Positions 11,884 to 22,863 of a stretch of DNA of 64,000 bases are shown here, piece by piece. Position 1 is the first letter of the stretch; each line of letters starts with the position of its first letter. The notes beneath the pieces are model-generated. The model made no database searches. It had not been told where the DNA came from and worked only from the letters and a program-made list of their open reading frames with translations. The stretch is from Holtermannia corniformis (taxonomy: Eukaryota; Basidiomycota; Tremellomycetes; Holtermanniales). The stretch covers positions 758,405 through 822,404 of the forward strand of contig BCIJ01000006.1 in the NCBI GenBank assembly GCA_001599935.1. Reading direction: 5' to 3'. Both the position numbers and the translations under genes were made by a program.

Positions 11884-12354
11884 GATTCGGCTGCACTGCA
11901 ACGTCTCGGATTCCTTTATCTTTCCCATATTCACTCCTCTGTCAACCTCCTTTAACTGTTGCGGCCGCTGCACCGATCTCGAGCCAGCTTGGACTTCGGC
12001 TACTAGGCAGATTGCGACCACACCCATTATCGCAAAGATGCCGAGTGGACAGACGCAACAGGCGCACGACGAGACGGTGCTGCACGCGTTTGCTCGCTTT
12101 TGTTTGGATCAGCAAGCGGTCTTGTTCTCGCCACCGGTTTCGAGAACCCAGAGTCGCGCCAGGAAAGAGCGCAAGCTGGCGATACGGCCGCGGCTGCAGA
12201 GTGAAGAGCGGGGTGAGGGCGAGGCGAGGGCTTTGAAAGTAGTCGATAGCAGGCAATGACTCGTCATGCACTTATTCCCCAGTGACCGGTAGCGACCACC
12301 CCGCGGCACGCATGAGTCGACACACGGTGCAATATAAGCCATACATCCCCTACT
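11884..12354. other. Convergent spacer with one weak ORF
   Basis: This is 3' flank for genes on both sides. A 73-codon plus-strand frame starting at 12038 has a reasonable start context (GCAAAGATGCCG) but a basic, low-complexity C-terminus and no recognised motif. I see nothing else. Confidence 0.4.
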
Positions 12355-14066
12355 TCATTCCTCGACGGCAAACTCTTCAAATTGGCCACGGGCACTGATC
12401 CGTCCCTTGAGCTGATCCCAGAACGCTCCGAGCTGGACTCTCGGGACCATGAACTCGTTCTTGAACGGGCCGAGGCGCGAGAGCAGATCCGTATCTTTTT
12501 CAGACGCGAGGTTGAGCGGGAGGTAGAGCACTTGATCGGTGTATGATTTCGTGGGAGGGTCGTATTCTTTAAACGTGCGTAGCTTGAAGTTGAGGCCTGG
12601 AATGTTGGGTTAGCGCTGTGGTGGGAGACGTGGACGGGGAGGAGAAATGGAGACAAGACGAATATTGGAGTCTCAACCTGATCGTACATCCTTGCTACGT
12701 CAGCGCGAGAAGCGTCTCGATTCGCAAGATCGGCGAGCAAGTTGCCTTTCTGCAGCTTTTCGACAGCTGTTCAGAATCGGTAAAGTTGCTTGGCTGGCGT
12801 GACGACAGACTTTCTCTCCACATGACACGAGGTAGCCGTACCGGGATCAAGGTGACACGATCCTGGCACGGAGACGCCCTCCGCACCCGCAAAAACTGGC
12901 CGATCGCCACGCCGGTCCGCCGCATCGTCCAAACCCCATCTCCCCAACATTGATCCCAAGCCAGTGAGCGGAACTCACTTTTCCCCTCGACCGTCTGCAC
13001 ACAGTTGAACGAGACCTCTTTGCCATTCGCGCCCGTCTTGATCTTGACGTTGACGATCGAGAGCTCGCTCAAGTCTTCGTACAGCTTGAGGCTCTGTGCG
13101 TCTTTGGCCGCTTCTTCCGGTGTCGTGCTCGCGCCGGCCGTGGCGGTTTGCGATGGGTTCAGGATCGCGCGGGATCGCGTCACTTCCTCTTCGTATTCCT
13201 TTTGGAGCGTCGCGACTTGGGATGCGATGATTAGCTGAGACGTTGTGCTCTGCGCTGAGCGCTATCGACGCACTCTTGTCATCGCGCGCTTTCAACTCGC
13301 TACCGAGCCTCTTGATCTCGTCTTTGAGCGCTTTGACTTGTTTTGGGTCAACGGGCAGTATCGGGGCCAGTAGCGCCTCTCGGGCCTTTGACAGCTCGCG
13401 CTCGGATTCGCTCGCGCGCGCTTGGAGCTTTTCATTGTACTTTTCAAGGGTTGAGATCACGTCGTCTTGCGCTGAGTGGAGAGTCAGCGCTGGCTGCTGA
13501 GAATACACGGTTGCAAAGGACAGACCCTTGGCGCGTAGCTCGGCCGCTTTCTGCGCTTTGAGGTGTGCTTCCTCTGCAGCTGTCGATTTCAGCGTTGAGA
13601 GCGCTTCAAACTGGGTTGCGAATGTATCGCGCTCGGTCATGAGCCGAGCATTCGCTTTCGTCAGCTACACGCAGCCGATTGTTAGCGCCTTGACGTCCAG
13701 CACATGCCCGCAGGCCACTCACGGCTGCCAGTCTTCGCTCGAGATCCTTGGTACAACTCTTGCCGGCCACGCGCTCGCTCTCCACCTCTTCCTCGGGCTC
13801 GGTGTCCGCCTCGGTGTCTAATGCCTGCTTGGCGTGGGCTCGCTGCTCTGGCACCGCCTTTGCCTTTCCCTTGGCCCCACTCGACTTTTTCGACTTGAGC
13901 TGCGTCTGCTCTGGCGCATCAAAGCCTGTACAGCGAGTCAGTCGGGTCCCGAGCGTCCCGAGCACGCACTGTCAAAGTCATCCTCGTCGACGTCGATCGG
14001 TGGCTGCACGACCTTTGACGGTTTCAGTGCTTTGGCAGCGCGTTGGCTTGATGCGGCTGGTGGCAT
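12355..14066 (-). CDS. CSM1: Monopolin complex subunit Csm1/Pcs1 homologue
   Basis: Six exons (13970-14066, 13723-13925, 13526-13664, 13274-13471, 12979-13215, 12355-12596) give 371 aa in frame. An acidic, Ser/Lys-rich N-terminus is followed by a long coiled coil (about residues 95-255) and a C-terminal globular domain (about 265-371). That domain carries hallmarks of the Csm1 fold: SELSIVNVKIKTG, FNCVQTVEGK, LNFKLRTFKEYDP, LYLPLNL and an end pattern FMVPRVQLGAFWDQL. Csm1/Pcs1 dimerises by its coiled coil and crosslinks kinetochore and rDNA proteins in the nucleus, helping sister kinetochores attach correctly. The last intron (12597-12978) is 382 nt against about 50 nt for neighbours. Family assignment rests on pattern recognition without a search. 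Confidence 0.78.
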
Positions 14067-14391
14067 GGCTGGTGGTGCTGGCAGTGGTGCTGTCGCAGTG
14101 GAACCACACAAACCAGTCGCGGTGTTGACGCGCTTCGGCGTTATGCGGTGTTGGGCACGTGGCTGGTATTCTCCTAACCCCGCGTGGGAATGATCCGCGG
14201 ATGTATATTACGGCAAATCAGTGACGTAAGGCCAACCGAGCGACGAGTCTCCAACTCGGCAGCGCACCAGAGTGAGAGACGGGGACAGCACCTTGAGATC
14301 AACATCACCTAGGCAACAGAGGGACAGAACACGTTTGGTTGCTAGTGACCGCACTTAACCTCGAGCTCCTCCAAGACGACCGTTCGCAACC
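14067..14391. promoter_or_regulatory. Divergent promoter, CSM1 / sterol acyltransferase
   Basis: A 325-bp stretch between divergent starts at 14066 (-) and 14392 (+), expected to carry both promoters. No protein-like frame and no obvious motif repeats. Confidence 0.5.
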
Positions 14392-16731
14392 ATGGCTCGT
14401 GTCACTCGAAACGCGGCAAAGCGGACAGACTCGGCCACGGAAGAGTCTAGACACTCTTCGTCTGAAGCGTGAGTTGCGACAGAACATGTGCACCTCGACG
14501 GGGACGGAACGGAGCGCGGTGGCGACGTCATGCCTTTTTGAGTTGCGTGCGCATGCTCTTGCTGGAACTCAAGCACCGCCTTAACTGCGTTGCAGCTCTT
14601 TGGCCTAACCGTCGGTCATCCAAACTCGAGCTGACCACGACTGCAGCACACCGGTCCCCGTCGAAATGACGTCCTCGACAGAATCCACAACCATCCCGAT
14701 CCCACCCAACACGACCTCGCTCAAAGTCCGACCTTACCGCTCGTCTTCCAGCGCGCAGATCAAAGCAATGGTCAGCTTCACCCCGCGCGCGTCCACACTC
14801 GACCGACACAATGCCGCATCCGCGCAAGACAGCTTTCGAGGCTTCTTCACCCTCTTCTGGATCGGTCTCGGCCTGCTGTTCCTGCGGACAAGCGCAGAGT
14901 CGTGGAGTACCAACCACACGCTGCTGAGCCTCAACTTTGGCAGGCTCATCACGCGCGACGGATGGGTTCTCGCGGCGAGTGATGCGGTCATGGTCGGATC
15001 CATGTTTCTGTGCGTGCCGTTTGTAAAGGCACTGCAGTATCGCTGGATGCGCTACTACTGGGTCGGGGTCGTGATCCAGCATGTGTACCAGACGGCGTTC
15101 TTGGGTGTTGCCGTTTGGTGGGGGTTCCACCGCAAGTGGTATTGGGTTCAGTCGGGCTTCCTGTGTCTCCGTGGGTGCTATACTTGGACTGATGGGCAAA
15201 GGCTAATCTACTTCCAGATGCGCTCTCGATGCTCATGAAGGTTTGTCGCTCATCGGTCTCATGAGCCACACTGAGCACCCACCCAGATGCACAGCTACCT
15301 AGCGCACAACGGCATGCTGTCTACCGTCTACTTCCGGCTCGAGTCTGAGAAAAAGCAACTGGCAAGCTACCTCGCCTCACTCGCCGGTGGCGAGAGCGCA
15401 GCCCTAGCCGAAGCGCGCCAAGTCCGTGCCGCCGACCTCGCCAGCCAAGGCGGCACACCGGGTCTCCAAGCCTACACCGACCCACTCGAGGCGAGCGCAA
15501 CGGACAAAACCTCCATGATGGATGAAAAGAGCTACACGCAAGACGCCGAAAAGCTCCGACACCGTCTCAACGCCGTCGCCTCTCCCTCCACACGCAGTCA
15601 CGGCCCGCACATCCCCTCTGCAGCGCCAAATCTCCCACTTGGGACTTCACTCGAACCATCGCACAGTACGACGCCGCACAGGCCGCGCGAGCCACACCCG
15701 CTCAGCTGGAGTCGAGACGAGCACGTGGCCTTGCTCGCGCGCAACATTGATGCCATGGAGGATGAGCTCAGGAGTAATGGCGAACGAGGCCTCGTCTGGC
15801 CTCAAAACGTCACGTACTGGCATTTCGCAGACTACCTCATCATCCCCAGTCTAGTCTACCAGCTGGAATACCCAAGGACAACGAGGTGGGCGATTAACCC
15901 CAGGGCTGGACCAGGCTAATCACTGTACCACAGCATGCGTCCACTCTACGTGGTGGAAAAGGTCTTGGCGACGTTTGGCACGTTTTCGCTCATCTACACG
16001 ATCACGGAGCACTACATCTTCCCGCAACTGCCGAAACCAGGCGACGCGCTGATCCCCACGTTCATCAACCTGTGCTTGCCAATGATGTTCAACTATCTAC
16101 TGTGAGTTGCCGCCTCGAAGCAGCTGTCAAACTCCGTCGTATACGTTCCCTCTCGCTGACACCGCTCAGGATTTTTTACATCATTTTTGAATGCGTCTGT
16201 AACGGCTTCGCCGAGCTCTCGTACTTTGCCGATCGAGAGTTTTACCAGGATTGGTGGAACTCGACGAGCTGGGATCAGTTTTCGAGAAAGTGGAACAAGC
16301 CGGTTCATGTGAGTTTGCGCCTCTGCTGAGTGGCCCGTGACGAGAGCTCCTCGGCGGCAGCCTGAAGCACCGCTCGCTGGCTAACCACCGTAGACCTTCT
16401 TGCTCCGCCACGTCTACGCCTCGACCATTTCAACTTACTCGCTGTCCCGCGGTTCAGCGACATTCATCACCTTTCTCCTCTCAGCGCTGTGCCATGAACT
16501 CATCATGGCCGTCGTCAGCAAGAAGATCCGAGCCTACCTCTTCCTGATGCAAATGGCGCAACTGCCAATGATCTACCTCGGCCGCCTGCCCATCGTCAAG
16601 CGTAACAAGACGGTCGGCAATATCGTCTTCTGGCTCGGGTTGATGAGCGGCTTCCCACTCTTGTGAGTCGGACTCCAACGTGAGCTGCAATCGCTAACGC
16701 CCACAGGGCAATCGCCTATCTCGTGTATTGA
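14392..16731 (+). CDS. ARE2: Acyl-CoA:sterol (or diacylglycerol) O-acyltransferase, MBOAT family
   Basis: Eight exons (14392-14468, 14647-15170, 15218-15240, 15287-15885, 15934-16101, 16170-16308, 16394-16662, 16707-16731) give 607 aa, close to yeast Are1/Are2. The enzyme would make steryl esters (or triacylglycerol) from acyl-CoA in the ER for lipid droplets. A cytosolic N-terminus is followed by multiple membrane segments. The family motif FYQDWWN is at about residue 488, and the catalytic His lies in the intramembrane LSALCHELIM segment at about 544. Placing the start at 14392 joins MARVTRN to the conserved body across a 178-nt intron in the right phase; an alternative start is 14666. One exon is only 23 nt. 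Sterol versus diacylglycerol as substrate cannot be settled from sequence alone, but overall similarity points to the Are branch. Confidence 0.9.
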
Positions 16732-16953
16732 TATTGATCCTCCGCAGCACAAGTGAAAGCAGCAACGAGCATTCATGACACGACGACTATAGAAACAAAT
16801 TGCGCAATGCAATTGAGCATCTCAAACGATTCCTTCTCTTTCTTTGACTCATTCACAATGTACACCTTTCGCCGACCCGATCTAGCGTCCAGAGAGATCC
16901 CAAAAGTTTGATGCCGAGCTCGACCGGCGAGTCGGCCTTGGTTGATACCTCGC

Positions 16954-18641
16954 TCAAACGCGCTCTTCGCGCCTGGATGGGGACGCTCGACCGCTCGACC
17001 GCGGTGACGGGGTACCGGTGCCGACGGAGAACTCGATTTGGCTTTTCGAGTGAGCCATGCCGTCGGTCTTCTCGCCTTGTACGACGCGCTGCAGACTCAT
17101 AGGTGGCGGCGCCCATTGACCGGGCGCCATTGGGACGCCGATCGAGTCGTTGTCGACAATGTATGGGTAGGGCGCGTAGTGGTGGCTGGGGTAAGGGTAG
17201 GGAGCGTACATTGGCGATGGAAATGGCTGCGGCGCCTGGACCATGTATTCCGCTGGGAAAGGTGGGGTCGGCTGCGCAGAGTGTGGAGGCTCGACGTGCG
17301 GGAAGTAAGGCTGCGCTGGGGTGTAGCTTGGCGCCGCGTCCGATTGCATCGCAGGCGACGTTTGACCATGCGGGATGCAGATTGGCGCACCGTTGGGCGC
17401 AGCTGGGTGTGCAGCGTCGGCTTTGGCCTGAAGCGCGGCGTGCTCTGGGGGCGGCGAGAGCTCAGAGTTGCGGCTGGTGCCGACGTTCAGCCGAAGGACG
17501 GGCATCTTGATTCGGGGCGTTGAAGCCGAGACGGCCGCGCTCGACTTGGTCTTGCCCCCGGCAGACTTGGACTTGCTCGTAGGCGCTGCTTCGCCTTCGG
17601 CACCAGGTGGGTGGTAGCCGCCTCCTGCAAACCATGACTCGCATCCAGGCCGGATCGCCCACTTGCGCGCGCCACCCGATTGGTCGCCAAAAGGCCGCGG
17701 AAGTTTGATGAAAGCCTTGCACATTGACGTCTGGTGGCGTACGCCGTTGTAGATCTTGTTCGGGTGCTGGCGGTAGTCTGCTCTTGTCAGCTGGTGATCC
17801 CGCAGCTGGATTGCGCACTCACAAGGATAACGCTTCTTGATGGCATCGGAGATCTCCGAGACGTAAAGCTGGTGAGGTGGCGGAGCTTCAAGCAGCGCTT
17901 GACCGATCAGCGCGGCAAACGTGAAAGGAGGTCGAGGCGCAAGCTCTTCTCCTGGTTCAAGGATCGGCCCGATCGGGTGCGGGTTGCTGTTGCGCGACTT
18001 GGGCGGCGGTTGCACGGGCTGAGCAGGCTGTGCGTGACCATAGTAGTATTGGTGCGGGTGCGCGCCATAGTGCATTGGCGGAGGGTACGGGTAACCGTGC
18101 GGTGGTGGCTGCGAGTGCTCGCCAGGCACCACAGCCCATGGAGCGCCGTAGCCTGCCGGAGCCGAGTGACCATACTCTTCGCTGCTGGCGTACTGATAAG
18201 TACCAGCTGGGAACGAGTGCCGAGCGCGCGCGTTGTGCGCTTCTTCGGGCAAGTGGTGGGGTGGCGCCGAGTGCGAGTTGGCCCAGCTTGGTAGACTTGG
18301 CTGGGACCGAGCTGGGGGCCAAGAAGCACGCGGAACGGGGTGGTGGTGCTTGCTGCGTTCTGCCGTTGAAGCCGAAGCCGCGCGCTGGACCGGATCCTCA
18401 TGCGCGTGCATCGAGGTGAGTGGGCTGAAGAGGTCCGAGTGCATACTACAAAGCCATGCCTTTGTCAGCTGTTGCTTCTGATCGCGAAAGGACACGAGAG
18501 CACTCACGCGCCGGGGTATTCTGGAACGGTATGAGGCGGGAGCGTCGCGGTGACTGTGGACGCGGCAGAGTAGGGCGGGAACTCTGCATACACCTTTGAG
18601 TCTGGCGATCCGCCATGTGATGAGCGCGACGACTGGGACAT
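16954..18641 (-). CDS. Forkhead-domain transcription factor, divergent recognition helix
   Basis: Three exons (18508-18641, 17823-18445, 16954-17777) give 526 aa. The N-terminus is His/Pro/Tyr-rich. The forkhead domain (about residues 215-300) opens with RPPFTFAALIGQALL and continues through LYVSEISDAIKKRYPYYRQHP, where splicing of a 45-nt intron restores the classical YPYYR. The recognition helix reads YNGVRHQTSM, where most forkheads have NSIRHNLSL, followed by FIKLPRP and KWAIRP in place of the usual winged region. Asn, Arg and His at base-contact positions are kept; the second Asn is Gln. The C-terminal half is Pro/Tyr/Gln-rich, like an activation domain. A nuclear role is expected; the target is unknown. 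The upstream intergenic region is unusually long. Confidence 0.82.
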
Positions 18642-21302
18642 GATTGCTGCTGTTGAGGGCTGTGTGGTCGAGCGCGCGGGAGATGGTGGTGGGAAGCAAG
18701 GGAGGGCTCGGACGGAGGGCTTCTTGATATAGCGAAGGAGGGACGCGAGGTGTCAACAACAACAGCAGGCTGCCGGCCGAAGAGCTGGTAGAGACAAGAA
18801 CATGATCAGCACAAGTCTAAGTGGTTGCTGAAGGAAGGCCGGCGATGAGGCTGTGGGCCACGACGACGACGACGCACCGAAGCAGAGGCAGAGCAGAACA
18901 CGCGAACAAGGCCGATCAGGCTGTAATCTTATCTCTCCGCTGTGTCTCGACGACTGCGCAGACGGCGGCCTGGCAACGAAAGGACGCGGGATCGGACAGA
19001 CGCGAGGCGCGTCGCGAAGCAAAGCAGGTGAGACACAACAAGCAAGTAACGAGGATACGTGATACAGCAAGTGATTCCAGTGTCCACGGGGATACACACG
19101 ATACAACTCGAGTAGACGCAAGAAGGGAAAGGGCTGGGGGACAGGCCGGACACTCGAGAGAGCGCGCGGCTTTATCTAGCTGGCGCATGCCCGCGACGTC
19201 GATCGCAGCGGCGCGTTGGCCCACGCGTCAGTCTACGTCGAGTAGAGCGCTCGCCATCTCGCCTGCTTCTTTCGGGGATCGCCCTCGTGAGCGGCGGGCG
19301 CCAATGCAAAAGCCAACAAGCGCTGACAATAGGATCTTCAGCGATCGACGCCAGGCGCTGGCGGCTGCTGTGCGACCAGAGGCACGAGCGGCGTCGCCGG
19401 ATCGAAGCACACAGTGAGAGATTGACGACCAACACGGCCTGAAACAATGAGGGCGCGCGGTCATCTGGTTTGCAGAATGATCTGCGGCGCACAGACGCCA
19501 CACGGTCGGTCAAGCTACACAATAGACAAGACTCACGCTGTGTGCTTCTGACGCGCGCTGATCGCTCGATACCGGGAAGGCGGTGTAGGCTAGAGGCGGC
19601 AGTGTCAGCTCGGGTCGGGAGAAGCAGTTGCGGTCGGGAGACGCTGACACGACAATAAAACGTAGCCAGTCGAGCTAGATTGGGATGGGCGCCTCGCACT
19701 CGGCGCAGCATCGCATCGCATCGCAACCTACGCATGCTGGCGGAGCTGAACGCACGACGCTGCGGGTCGACATCCCCACCGGATGCTATCAAGTCCCCAC
19801 CGAAGCGGCAGACGAACACACGACGGTCGACTCACTGTCCCTTTGATAATTACACCGTGTGCCGTGTACACTCGGTTGCACCAATAGTCTGGGGCCAAGG
19901 AGGACCAGAGATCGCTCGTGTGCGTGTGCTGCGTGTGCTGAGCGGCGTCTGGCGTCTCAAGTCTGTTCTGGGAGGGAACGAGGGAGGGGGACAGATGGGA
20001 TGTTTGCGGTGCACAGACTATAAGCACACAGGGCGCAGCGGGGGGCAGACCGCACGGCCGGTTTACACGTTTCGTGCTAGCGGCCGACGTCCTCGGGCGA
20101 TCCCTGTGCAATCGCGCTCTACTCGGCAACCGGTCAGTCGTGAGAAGTCAGAGGTGAGCAGATGCATGCGGTCAGGTCATGAGAACGACGCCGGCTCAAC
20201 TCGGCTGCGGCGCCGTCAGTGCACGATCTACCATCAGTCAAATTTTCGGGCCCCTATCCTGACCGAGGGACAGCCGGAGGGATCGCCTGGCGTCCCTCGG
20301 TCCTGAGCAAGCCCGTCCTGGCGGGTGAGCTTGTTTGCAGTATTAGTGTCCGTGCGAGCCCGAGCCCAGCAGTGCTTCGCGCCGAGCACCGTCGGGGCCC
20401 GAGCGTCGGATGAGACTTATGCTTGAGTCGTGGTAATGACGAGCTGCAGTGTGGCGGGGCGCCTCTGCATCGGCCTGATCATTTCCGCGGAACGTCGACG
20501 TCGGCCGACCCAGTGCCAGACCATCACCGAGCGGTCATGCAACTCGGCGCGCGCGTGCTGCCCGCTCAGCCCTCGTCGCCCGGACAACTGAGCGCTGCTA
20601 CCCAGGCACGGCACCATGACCCGATCGCCCCGACAGGGCGCCTCTGCCGTCGCTGACTCCTATTCCATCCAAGCCATGACACGACCCATGCGTTGGAGAC
20701 AGGTGATCGGAAGATCCCATGCCAACCTCGCTGGCGTGGCGGGCGGCGATCCGACCGACCCCTGCCCTGCTTCATCGACTGATTAATTGATAGATATGGC
20801 GTGGGATACCGAGAGGCGTGATGGTCAAGTGTTTAATGTCGATGAGACATGTCGATCCAGCTGCTGGATACAGGATCTACACGGAGGATCTACGTGTTCT
20901 GGACGTGTCGTCGGATGGTGGCGTGTAGATCAGTCATAGCATTCATAGGGGTTGGATTCGTTCGGAAATGCATTCCGTAGCTACGCGACGGCTTCGCTCG
21001 GCCGGACAGACTAGGCTCTGGTTAGCGGACTGGTAGTAACGATGGACACTTAGCGAGCGACTCAAGATGCGAGGCAAGATCCATGCCTGCGTTGGGTCCT
21101 GCAGGTGATGTCAGTTGATGCCACATTTGTCTGTGCGGACGAGTGTAATAAAGCCCCCCGGTTGGTACTGGCCCTCCACCCCATTGCACGCCCGCAAGAC
21201 TGTAGTCTGCATCCGGTCATATCGCATCCAATTAGTCTTGCTTTTCCGTCCATAGCCAAGTACAACCAGCTGCCAAGCACTTCATACGGCTTGAGACCCA
21301 AG
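18642..21302. other. Gene-poor 2.7-kb region upstream of the forkhead gene
   Basis: Long open frames occur on both strands (for example about 200 codons each at 18821-19417 and 19172-19819). Their products are dominated by Arg, Ser and Ala, they overlap each other, and they have no plausible splice partners, so I read them as chance frames in GC-rich DNA. The region probably holds the forkhead promoter and a long 5' UTR, plus the NCE101 promoter at the right end. It contains a perfect 11-bp inverted repeat (20261-20271 with 20292-20302). The part right of about 20780 is more AT-rich. Confidence 0.5.
20261..20302. repeat. Inverted repeat, 11-bp arms
   Basis: The arm GACCGAGGGAC is followed 20 bases later by its exact reverse complement GTCCCTCGGTC. 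As DNA or RNA it would form a stable GC-rich hairpin. It lies in the gene-poor region between the forkhead and NCE101 genes, so it could be a regulatory or terminator-like structure. No function can be assigned. Confidence 0.6.
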
Positions 21303-21608
21303 ATGGCGCCAAAGACATATCTTCTGAGCAGAGGGTTGGACCCGGTCCTCGGTGTCTTCACCGGTACGTCCATCCCCATTGCCGCCCATCAACATCCGCG
21401 AGTAGAGCTGACGTCTCTCAAAGGCCTGCTAGCATACCACCTACACGAAAACAACCCCCGTTCAGCGCCGCCCCCGGGTCATACCCTCCGTGAACTCGTC
21501 AGCTGGACATGGGATCAACGGCGTGCAGAGCGTGAACGGAGAGATAGGGAGGCTGAGGGCCGTGAGGGGGGTGAATGGGACAAGCTGAGGCGGGAGATTG
21601 GCAATTAG
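21303..21608 (+). CDS. NCE101: NCE101 homologue, small single-pass membrane protein
   Basis: Two exons (21303-21363, 21424-21608) give 81 aa. Skipping a 60-nt intron turns the interrupted frame into a continuous hydrophobic segment, DPVLGVFTGLLAYHLHENN, followed by GHTLRELVSWTWDQRR. This matches the yeast Nce101 layout, in which a short membrane helix is followed by a Tyr/Glu-rich turn and a conserved GHxLxEL-W motif. Yeast Nce101 was linked to non-classical protein export; its biochemical role is unknown. The C-terminal tail here is longer and highly charged. The short length makes the assignment depend on this motif, but the match in order and spacing is good. Confidence 0.8.
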   Translation: MAPKTYLLSRGLDPVLGVFTGTSIPIAAHQHPRVELTSLKGLLAYHLHENNPRSAPPPGHTLRELVSWTWDQRRAERERRDREAEGREGGEWDKLRREIGN

Positions 21609-22104
21609 CCCGAGTGGCGGGGTGTGATCGAGGTTGGTCAGGTAGGTAGAGACCCTTTGAGGGGCAGCGGGAAGGTCAACCTGCTTATACTGACACTTGG
21701 AATTAGCGGGTCGAGACTGGTACTCTGGCTGTGCTGCTAGTCTAGCCGGGGCTGGCTGGGTGGCTGTGCTACGGTAGTGCCCCAACAGAGTACGTGTGCC
21801 CTTCGGTCGGCCCGCGGACGGATGATTGGAGGCCTTGGCGGTCAACGGTTGTACAGTATACAGCATAGACGCATATCACATCATACTTGAATCATGTCAA
21901 GGTGCAACGGATCATCAGTAGCAACACCATGAAACGTTGATTATCTATCAGTTGCTTGAAGGCGTGCTCGGACACTAGCTGCCCTACAAAGTCTGTTCCG
22001 CATCAGATCTGACAGTCACAAGACTACCCCCGGATATCTCATCTTCTTGGCCGAGAGGTTGCGCGACTTGGACATGAGCACCATCAAACAACCGATACAT
22101 GCGA
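21609..22104. other. Convergent spacer NCE101 / mS41
   Basis: A 496-bp stretch holding the 3' flanks of two converging genes. Open frames on both strands are short and unconvincing. No repeat or RNA gene was seen. Confidence 0.5.
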
Positions 22105-22670
22105 TCACTTGACCCGAACACCATGTTGTACCCGAGGCCCCCACCCGCGGAACTTTTTGGCAGGTGTTGGTGGGCTGATGAAGGAGGAAGGCGCGAGGCC
22201 GAGTGAATACTTGGACAGAGCCCAGAGCTGCGTTGCGTCAGTACTTTTCGTGACGGATTGGTGTTTCGACTCGGGCAACTCGAGAGCCTAAACAAGAGAA
22301 AGCTCACGCACCGTATACCTAGCCCATGTCAGCACCCACTCAGCGTATGCCGATCGTCGTGGTAATGACAACTCACCGTCGCTCCTTGACACCCATCCCA
22401 AGCTCTTTCAGCGCATCCCCACCCTGCTTCCAGATCCCATCGAGGTCACCCCACGTCTCTGCCTTTATACGCTTATCGCTCGTACGCCCAATCAGCGCCA
22501 GCAGGTCTGCTGGTGCTGGGGTCTCGCCTGTCCGCGATCCCGTCAGTTCACACCGTGCAGTGATGCAGCAGCCACGCACGCGAAGGCAGTAATGACCGCG
22601 CAGACTTTGTAGATGTCGATAGACATCTCGATGATGATGCCTGCAGTGGTCGGAGGACTGATTGAAGCAT
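22105..22670 (-). CDS. FYV4: Mitochondrial small-subunit ribosomal protein mS41 (IGR motif)
   Basis: Four exons (22580-22670, 22377-22527, 22312-22318, 22105-22227) give 123 aa, near the 130 aa of yeast Fyv4/mS41. The first exon encodes an Arg/Ser-rich, acid-free N-terminus starting MLQSVLRPLQ, a good mitochondrial presequence. The IGR motif follows: DLLALIGR, then ETWGDLDGIW, LKELGMGVKERRYTLW. The third exon is only 7 nt, yet it supplies the RYT bridge needed for the conserved motif, which strongly supports it. Function by family: component of the mitoribosomal small subunit. It is divergent from the neighbouring plus-strand gene with only 193 bp between start codons. Confidence 0.88.
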
Positions 22671-22863
22671 GTTGAAGGCCGAGCTGGGTACTGCCGCACG
22701 AGTGTACCACTTTTGTGAAACGCGGGAGTAAATCGTGGGGAGCGGGCACGGACAGTGAAACGATCGCCGGGACGGGATCCTTTGGTGGGGACGTCAGTGC
22801 AAGTCAGCATACCAACAAGAACGACGGGTCAACTGGCATCAACCCTGGCTCGCCCTCGCCACG
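22671..22863. promoter_or_regulatory. Short divergent promoter, mS41 / cysteine-cluster protein
   Basis: Only 193 bp lie between the two start codons, so the genes likely share a bidirectional promoter. I saw no clear TATA box. Confidence 0.5.

Noticed and set aside
12038..12259. Plus-strand 73-codon frame with good start context
   Set aside because: Low-complexity basic C-terminus and position in a convergent 3' spacer; not enough to call a gene.
18821..20306. Several plus- and minus-strand frames of 130-215 codons in the forkhead upstream region
   Set aside because: Products are dominated by Arg, Ser and Ala, frames overlap on opposite strands, and no introns of the local type connect them. 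Treated as chance frames in GC-rich DNA.
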